From Nostoc sp. FACHB-973 (GTDB taxonomy: Bacteria; Cyanobacteriota; Cyanobacteriia; Cyanobacteriales; Nostocaceae), in contig NZ_JACJSJ010000005.1 in NCBI RefSeq assembly GCF_014698115.1, forward strand, positions 1 through 64,000: 64,000 bases of DNA, in the 5' to 3' direction. The translations under genes and the position numbers were made by a program. Positions within the stretch are counted from its first letter, which is position 1. Each line of letters opens with the position of its first letter. The notes under the pieces are model-generated. The model was given only the letters and a program-made list of their open reading frames with translations. It had not been told where the DNA came from and ran no database searches. Positions 57,962 to 64,000 of this stretch are shown here, piece after piece.

Positions 57962-57970
57962 GACACGTTA

Positions 57971-58736
57971 ACTGCTGGAAAATAATCTAAGTTTCAGTAC
58001 AAATGACATCTTTCAACTTTAAAGCTTAAGATAAGATTTACTTCCATTAGAGATTATCCCAGAAAATTTTGTTATGCTGATCTAAGTGGTAATTCCATAT
58101 ACAATAGCATTGGTTTATACAAAATCAGCTTAGTTAAATTACAATTCCATCAAGGAGCAAAATTCGTGTTTTGTATTCGTTAACTCAAAACTGACTCCAG
58201 ATTATCGACTGGGGCGCTAGGTAGAAAAATCCACATTTTGGGATTGGAGATGCTGCACCAACGCAGAATTTAAGAAAGCGTCAACATGCTAAGATGCCAA
58301 TAGTGGAAATGGGAGAGAACCACCTCTAGCTTAGGTGACGCAAGAAACCTAATCTAATTAGACCTGTTGCTTTGGCAAATCTCTCGAATTCAATTTGGGA
58401 AAGTGTCAAACAATTTTGGATTTTAGATTTGCGATTTTGGATTGACCCCGCGCCACTTGCGGTGCGTGGCATTATGATTTTAAATTTTGGATTTTGAATT
58501 TGTTCCGCCCACGCGATAGCGGGGCATGTAGCTTGCTTCTGGGTTCGTGTAGCGTTCCGTAGGAAACGAGTACCGAAATAATCTAAAATCTAAAATCTAA
58601 AATCTAAAATTGACACCCTCAATAGACGATCGCCCCAAAAAATTGATATTTTTTTAAATATAGGGAGTAAACAAGCTATTCAATCTCACTGTATTAGCTA
58701 TGTTGTCACTCTCCGTAGCTCAATCGCTATTTCCCT
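57971..58736. repeat. Gene-free stretch with heptamer and AT-type repeats
   Basis: No gene is visible. The part at 58420-58500 has repeated TTTTGGATTTTAGATTT-like units; 58581-58610 has four copies of ATCTAAA (heptamer). A GC-rich patch at 58447-58560 (CGCGCCACTTGCGGTGCGTG) looks like a dispersed repeat. The sequence at 58254-58360 could be structured, but I cannot assign it to an RNA family. Confidence 0.5.
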
Positions 58737-59189
58737 ATGAGTCACCATCTACCCGACGCCAGGATACCAGCTCCGTGCATTGTGAACGCGGGCATCATTG
58801 TGAATAAGCTCGACATGCGGCGATTGCTGACAGATTTAGGTCGAGTCCACTACATCTACACCCAAGAAGATAAGGTACTGAGCGAGGGTGAAGGGGATGT
58901 GATGGAAGTTTTTGCCAATCCACAAAGGTCTACCTTGGTGGCTAACCATGCGCTATATTTGAATGTCTGTAGTTTTGATTACTTGGAACTCAAACAGTCG
59001 TCACCAGAAGAAACCTACTTTGATTTGATGCAAGAAGGAGTGTGCCTACGGTTGATTCCTCGGTCAACTCCTCTGCAAGAGCGGCGGGAGCGAAGCTTCA
59101 ATGTCAGCGCCATAGAAGCGATGATGGAGCAAGTACTCTCAGCTAGATGGGATGCAGAAATTGACGATGATTGTTCTGATTGTTTCTAA
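58737..59189 (+). CDS. Soluble protein of unknown function upstream of tgt
   Basis: A 150-residue acidic protein with no signal or membrane segment. Two-fold features: VNAGIIVNKLDMRRLLTDLGRVHYIYTQED and DVMEVFANPQRSTLVANHALYLNVCSFDYLEL look like a compact beta-alpha domain; a DDDCSDCF C-terminus carries two Cys. The frame and codon use look real, and its place before tgt in the same direction suggests it is conserved there. I do not recognise the family. Confidence 0.7.
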   Translation: MSHHLPDARIPAPCIVNAGIIVNKLDMRRLLTDLGRVHYIYTQEDKVLSEGEGDVMEVFANPQRSTLVANHALYLNVCSFDYLELKQSSPEETYFDLMQEGVCLRLIPRSTPLQERRERSFNVSAIEAMMEQVLSARWDAEIDDDCSDCF

Positions 59190-59232
59190 ATAGCAACTGT
59201 TATACAAATTTTATGTGAGGCTGCGCTTTATT

Positions 59233-59266
59233 GATGTAGGGGCAATTCATGAATTGCCCCTACATC
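59233..59266. repeat. 34-bp palindrome between genes
   Basis: GATGTAGGGGCAATTC, AT, then its exact inverse. A common dispersed palindrome. It may terminate transcription of the preceding gene, but no U-run follows. Confidence 0.7.
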
Positions 59267-59311
59267 ATGTAGTTTTGCGTAAGTTATATAGGCGCATCTT
59301 CAAAAATTTAA

Positions 59312-60463
<1,152 letters not shown>

Positions 60464-60564
60464 GGGGGATAACTAATGACAAATGACCAATGACCAATGA
60501 CCAAACCATGTTAAGATATTTCTCAATTATTAACGCTGTGTTGGATAGGTGGATTTAAACAAAC

Positions 60565-60702
60565 ATGGAAGCAGCACTTTTATTAGCAAAACTGCCTGAA
60601 GCTTACCAAATCTTTGATCCCTTAGTGGATGTTCTCCCAGTTATCCCCGTATTCTTCTTGTTGCTTGCTTTCGTTTGGCAAGCAGCTGTGGGGTTTAGGT
60701 AA
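60565..60702 (+). CDS. psbK: Photosystem II reaction-centre protein K
   Basis: A 45-residue single-helix PSII subunit of the thylakoid membrane. A short leader (MEAALLLA) is cleaved before [20 protein letters not shown]; the helix [17 protein letters not shown] ends the protein. Sequence and length match the cyanobacterial norm. It is the usual neighbour of tgt in Nostocales, and an intrinsic terminator follows. Confidence 0.96.
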
Positions 60703-60728
60703 GTTAATTTATCTTTCAATTGTTTATT

Positions 60729-60757
60729 AGGACAGGTACTATGCCTGTCCTATTTTT
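60729..60757 (+). terminator. Intrinsic terminator after psbK
   Basis: AGGACAGG, loop TACTATG, CCTGTCCT, then ATTTTTG, 26 bp after the psbK stop codon. Confidence 0.85.
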
Positions 60758-60889
60758 GTGGGGTTATGTTCGTTAAATTAACATTTATTAATATTTTGTA
60801 ATGAATTATGATAATAAGTAAGATATGAATCAAGCCATGTCAATATGAAGCCTTGAAAGCAAAGCTTACAGTCAAGGAGGAATCTAGCT

Positions 60890-61186
60890 ATGGGTAATAT
60901 CAAATTCGTTAAAGAAAATAAAGAAGTAGTGGCAGCGGATGGTGCAAATCTCCGACTCAAAGCGATGCAAAATAACATTGATATATATACGTTGATTGGC
61001 AAGATGACGAATTGCGGTGGCTATGGTCAGTGTGGCACTTGCATTGTCGAGATAGTGGAAGGACAACAGAATCTTTCCCCCCGTACTGACGTAGAGAACC
61101 GGAAATTAAAGAAAAAACCCGACAATTACCGTCTTGCTTGTCAAACTTTAGTGAATGGCCCTGTCAGTGTGGTCACAAAGCCTTAA
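60890..61186 (+). CDS. 2Fe-2S plant-type ferredoxin
   Basis: A 98-residue ferredoxin-fold protein with Cys ligands in [17 protein letters not shown] and a fourth in [11 protein letters not shown], the plant-type CX5CX2C...C arrangement. It differs from photosynthetic PetF in its basic composition (KKPDNYRL) and is closer to the adrenodoxin-like or bacterial-type sets found next to psbK/psbM in Nostocales. Electron partner unknown. AAGGAGG lies 11 nt before the ATG. Confidence 0.9.
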   Translation: MGNIKFVKENKEVVAADGANLRLKAMQNNIDIYTLIGKMTNCGGYGQCGTCIVEIVEGQQNLSPRTDVENRKLKKKPDNYRLACQTLVNGPVSVVTKP

Positions 61187-61303
61187 GTTTTTTGGAATTA
61201 TGCGTCGCTAGCATTTAAGTAAGTAAAAAATTTGAGCCAACTCTGTCATCGATGATGATATCCTAATGGTGTTGATTGGAAATTTAAGAGAGGCTTTCTT
61301 GCC

Positions 61304-61420
61304 ATGCAAGTTAACGACCTGGGGTTCGTAGCGAGCATTTTGTTCGTACTTGTGCCCTCTGTGTTTTTACTAATTCTGTACATCCAAACTGCTAGCCGCG
61401 AAGGTGGAAAAGATACTTAA
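61304..61420 (+). CDS. psbM: Photosystem II reaction-centre protein M
   Basis: A 38-residue single-helix subunit at the PSII dimer interface. [20 protein letters not shown] leads into the helix, and the polar end [11 protein letters not shown] is typical. The length is usual. An intrinsic terminator follows. Confidence 0.95.
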   Translation: MQVNDLGFVASILFVLVPSVFLLILYIQTASREGGKDT

Positions 61421-61437
61421 GGGTTTGTGTATAAAAT

Positions 61438-61475
61438 AAAAACCCCTGCATTAATCATGTAGGGGTTTTTATTTA
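61438..61475 (+). terminator. Intrinsic terminator after psbM
   Basis: AAAACCCCT, loop, AGGGGTTTTT and ATTT: a rho-independent terminator about 18 bp after the psbM stop codon. Confidence 0.88.
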
Positions 61476-61701
61476 CAGCAGAATTCAGGAGCGGAGCCGG
61501 AGACGCTCCGCCGACGGTCAGAATGGGTTACGCCCCGCTGAACTAACAGAATTAGAATAGGCTCTATAGCTGACTTTAATACCTAGATGCTGTACTTCAC
61601 GCTTCTTGAAATCTGCTGTATCAACGTGCCCAGTAGTAAAGGCAAAATCTGACTTGTTTCCTATGTGAGTACGATAATTCTGATACTCAGCATTTTTTAA
61701 C
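61476..61701. repeat. Spacer with dispersed repeat pieces
   Basis: AGCAGAATTCAGGAGCGGAG and GACGCTCCGCCGACGG are pieces of the dispersed TTCTGAATTC repeat family seen at 26330-26450. No gene. Confidence 0.5.
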
Positions 61702-62553
61702 TTAATCGATAGTTCGCGCTAATAACACTGGACAGGTGGCGTTGACTCGCACATAATCAGACAAAGAAGCGCCAATGAGTCGGTCGATATCAACAAAACT
61801 CTTAGCGATCGATGGACGACGATCTGGAGAACCGAGCAATAATAAGTCTACATTCAACTCCTCTGCTAACCGACAAATTTCTTCACCAGGTTTGCCACTA
61901 CTGATATAACAACGAGATTTGACGCCGAATTTTTCAGCTTCTGCAACGGCGGCTGCCAAAACTGGATTTTTCTCGGAAGTAACCTGAGTTATTTCTGATT
62001 TTTTACCGCCTAAATCTGTGGTAATATTTGCCAAAATCAACTCACCACCCTGAATATCTCGTAGCAAAAATAGTGCCAATTTCAAGCAATTTTTTGCTGC
62101 ATCAGAATTGTCTATTGCCACCATAATGCGCTTAATTCTTTTGACATAAATGTCATCTTTAACCAGCAACATGGGGCGAGAAGATAGCTGAAAAACGTAC
62201 TGACTGACCGAGTTGGATAAAATGGATTGTAGCCGCTTGAGTCCGCGTGAACCCATAATAATTAAATCAGCGTCGATTTCATCAGCTACTTGACAAACTA
62301 CATCCTTGGGGTCACCTTGGCGCAAAATTGAAGAAACCTGGCTAGGATCGAGGTTTAAAGTTTGAATGGCATTAGCCAAAAGTTTACCACCATCTTCCCA
62401 TTTAGATGTCATGGTAGCAGCAGTACTTTGGGCCTGAACAACATGCAAAACTGTAACTTTTGCAGATTGAATTGAGGGGATTTCTTTGAGGGTTTTGAGC
62501 ATTTCTTCCGCATGTCCCAATCCCGATATAGCCAGCAAAATTTTTTGTATCAT
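61702..62553 (-). CDS. Universal stress protein, two UspA domains
   Basis: A 283-residue cytoplasmic protein with two tandem Usp folds (1-~130 and ~140-283). Each carries the nucleotide-binding-type loop: GSRGLKRLQSILSNSVSQYV in the first and LLGSPDRRPSIAKSFVDIDRLIGASLSDYV in the second, with RIMVAIDNSDAAKNCLKLAL opening the second. The G2xG9xG(S/T) ATP motif is partly degenerate in the second domain. Usp proteins accumulate under stress. The target is unknown. It is monocistronic. Confidence 0.9.
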   Translation of the reverse strand: MIQKILLAISGLGHAEEMLKTLKEIPSIQSAKVTVLHVVQAQSTAATMTSKWEDGGKLLANAIQTLNLDPSQVSSILRQGDPKDVVCQVADEIDADLIIMGSRGLKRLQSILSNSVSQYVFQLSSRPMLLVKDDIYVKRIKRIMVAIDNSDAAKNCLKLALFLLRDIQGGELILANITTDLGGKKSEITQVTSEKNPVLAAAVAEAEKFGVKSRCYISSGKPGEEICRLAEELNVDLLLLGSPDRRPSIAKSFVDIDRLIGASLSDYVRVNATCPVLLARTID

Positions 62554-63101
62554 CTTACGTGATTGTTGTTAAGTTTACTTTTGTTTTCGTTGTGATTAGT
62601 TGCTTAAGGTCGGATTTTCACCGCCTTGTTTGACAATCTAGTTAGCAAGTTTGGACAAATAAATTTTGTTTTTGGTTTTAATATTCAAACAAACACTTAA
62701 TTTTATTTGCACCTACTTACTTAATTTTTCAACTAGACTTCAATCATTAAGCATACTCTCAATTTAGCTTGATAAACTTAATAAATTATGATGTTAGTTA
62801 TTATTTTTAATCTATATTAACTTTTTTTAATTAGAAAGTAGTTAAGTATTGCAAAGAAATGCCAAATCAATCCTTGAGGAACATTTATATAGTAGAAATA
62901 TATGATATTGAACTGTTACGTTTTGTCTTTTACAAATAACAAATGACCAATGACTAATAACAAATGACCAATGACTAATGACAGACACCTTACTCAGTTT
63001 TTTCAAGTCAGGATAATTCACTAATTAACCGTCTTCAGGGCAACTCCAGAGGCAGCTACAATAGTACTCTAAGGAAGAATTATGCCCAAATTAGTGATAT
63101 T
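62554..63101. repeat. Gene-free stretch before gatB
   Basis: AT-rich sequence without a gene. At about 62940-62985 heptamer units AATGACC and AATGACT occur five to six times. The gatB promoter and a leader should be in the last 100 bp; ACTCTAAGGAAGAATTATG near 63066 also holds an out-of-frame ATG. Confidence 0.5.
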
Positions 63102-64000
63102 ATGACCTCTGCTACAACTGTAAAAACTGAGTACGAAGCGATTATTGGTCTAGAAACCCATTGTCAACTCAGTACTAATACCAAGATTTTCTCCAGTAGC
63201 TCTACAGCATTCGGTGGTGACCCTAATACTAACATCGACCCGGTTTGTATGGGTTTACCTGGGGTCTTACCTGTACTAAATCAAAAAGTATTAGAATACG
63301 CCGTCAAAGCTGGTTTGGCACTGAATTGTCAAATCGCTAGATATAGCAAATTCGACCGTAAACAGTATTTTTATCCAGATTTACCGAAAAATTACCAAAT
63401 TTCTCAATATGACTTACCGATCGCTGAACATGGTTGGTTAGAAATTGAGTTGGTAGACGCTGAGGGAAAACCCACCCGCAAACGCATTGGCATCACGCGT
63501 CTGCATATGGAAGAAGATGCTGGAAAATTGGTACACGCTGGTAGCGATCGCCTTTCCGGTTCTACCTATTCTCTGGTAGACTACAACCGCGCAGGCGTAC
63601 CATTAGTAGAAATTGTCTCGGAACCAGACTTGCGTTCTGGACTCGAAGCTGCTGAATATGCCCAAGAGTTGCGCCGGATTGTCCGCTATCTCGGTGTCAG
63701 CGACGGGAACATGCAAGAAGGATCTTTACGTTGCGATGTCAACATTTCCGTGCGTCCATTGGGACAAGAGAAGTTTGGCACCAAAGTAGAAATTAAAAAC
63801 ATGAACTCCTTTAGCGCCATCCAACGGGCGATTGACTACGAAATTGAACGGCAAATAGCAGCTATCGAAGCAGGCGATCGCATTATTCAAGAAACTCGTC
63901 TGTGGGAAGAAGGCGCACAACGTACAATTAGTATGCGGGTGAAGGAAGGTTCCAGCGATTACCGCTATTTCCCCGAACCAGATTTAGCGCCAATTGAGGT
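63102..64000 (+). CDS. gatB: Aspartyl/glutamyl-tRNA amidotransferase subunit B, 3' end outside window
   Basis: The first 299 codons of GatB, the kinase/tRNA-binding subunit of GatCAB that activates the Glu-tRNA(Gln) carboxylate. Marks: [109 protein letters not shown] and [17 protein letters not shown]. The start [14 protein letters not shown] is chosen because it gives the normal length to the first motif. The C-terminal YqeY-like domain is beyond the window. gatC is 28 kb upstream. Confidence 0.96.
   Translation, partial: MTSATTVKTEYEAIIGLETHCQLSTNTKIFSSSSTAFGGDPNTNIDPVCMGLPGVLPVLNQKVLEYAVKAGLALNCQIARYSKFDRKQYFYPDLPKNYQISQYDLPIAEHGWLEIELVDAEGKPTRKRIGITRLHMEEDAGKLVHAGSDRLSGSTYSLVDYNRAGVPLVEIVSEPDLRSGLEAAEYAQELRRIVRYLGVSDGNMQEGSLRCDVNISVRPLGQEKFGTKVEIKNMNSFSAIQRAIDYEIERQIAAIEAGDRIIQETRLWEEGAQRTISMRVKEGSSDYRYFPEPDLAPIE

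Larger units (their letters stand above)
56489..57965 (-). mobile_element. IS200/IS605-superfamily element with tnpB only
   Basis: The element contains tnpB and no tnpA. Its right end is GAAG, a hairpin (CCCCAACTT, AAGTTGGGG) and TAGTTCAC near 56489-56530. A very similar hairpin (CCCCACCTT, AAGGTGGGG) at 57926-57957 in the same orientation lies beyond the 5' end of tnpB and may be the left end, or the right end of a sibling copy. Mobility would need TnpA in trans. The outer limit at the 5' side is uncertain. Confidence 0.6.

Noticed and set aside
58254-58360. Possible non-coding RNA upstream of the gene before tgt
   Set aside because: Some pairing is possible, but it does not match 6S RNA, tmRNA or RNase P RNA signatures.

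Overview
The window comes from a filamentous, probably heterocyst-forming cyanobacterium of the Nostoc/Anabaena/Calothrix type. It carries photosynthesis genes (psbK, psbM, ycf3, ycf34, petH with a phycobilisome-linker-like N-terminus, prk, a high-light-inducible protein), a nifJ-type pyruvate:ferredoxin oxidoreductase and many GCGATCGC (HIP1) octamers. It also has abundant heptanucleotide tandem repeats of the STRR kind known from heterocystous cyanobacteria. This is chromosomal DNA with short operons on both strands. I saw no rRNA, tRNA or CRISPR array.

Layout. 0-9 kb: the 3' end of a HEAT-repeat gene with near-identical 93-bp repeats, a Uma2-type nuclease, and a 2123-residue soluble hybrid histidine kinase built on about ten tandem 92-residue double-HAMP units. 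9-15 kb: a broken NMT1/THI5-like transporter gene, a TPR protein, a 5'-truncated upp, DUF2294, an ABC permease, the CCA-adding enzyme and Ycf34. 15-29.7 kb: nifJ with a dihydroorotate-dehydrogenase-like partner, secreted proteins of unknown function, bioD, a membrane Ser/Thr kinase, prs and a ClC transporter. 29.9-39.5 kb: DUF2993, DUF2231, DUF2809/DUF167, a GST, an SRAP protein, ycf3, gatC, an SLH-porin, a redoxin and an HLIP. 39.7-49 kb: thyX interrupted by a 453-residue intein with an HNH endonuclease, then hom, petH, prk and metK. 49-57 kb: a fragment of a cyclic-nucleotide-binding (family 2B encapsulin-like) gene, a pentapeptide-repeat protein, an alpha/beta hydrolase, DUF1206, a GHL10 protein, a GNAT enzyme, ComF, a PPC protein and cobS. 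57-64 kb: an IS200/IS605-type tnpB, tgt, psbK, a 2Fe-2S ferredoxin, psbM, a double universal-stress protein and the 5' part of gatB.

The strongest theme beyond housekeeping genes is repeat invasion. Heptamer repeats run in frame through the hybrid kinase and nifJ, extend the C-terminus of tgt, and abut the cobS stop codon. At least four families of short non-coding elements with terminal inverted repeats sit between genes, some nested in one another, and one ends the truncated transporter gene. Right ends of IS200/IS605-type elements lie directly against the start of cca and a few bases upstream of cobS, so these genes probably have altered leaders.

I found no cluster that I would call a new multi-gene system. 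The most original items are the ThyX intein with duplicated DNA-binding modules, the in-frame heptamer insertions in essential-type enzymes, the poly-HAMP kinase, and the encapsulin-like relic.
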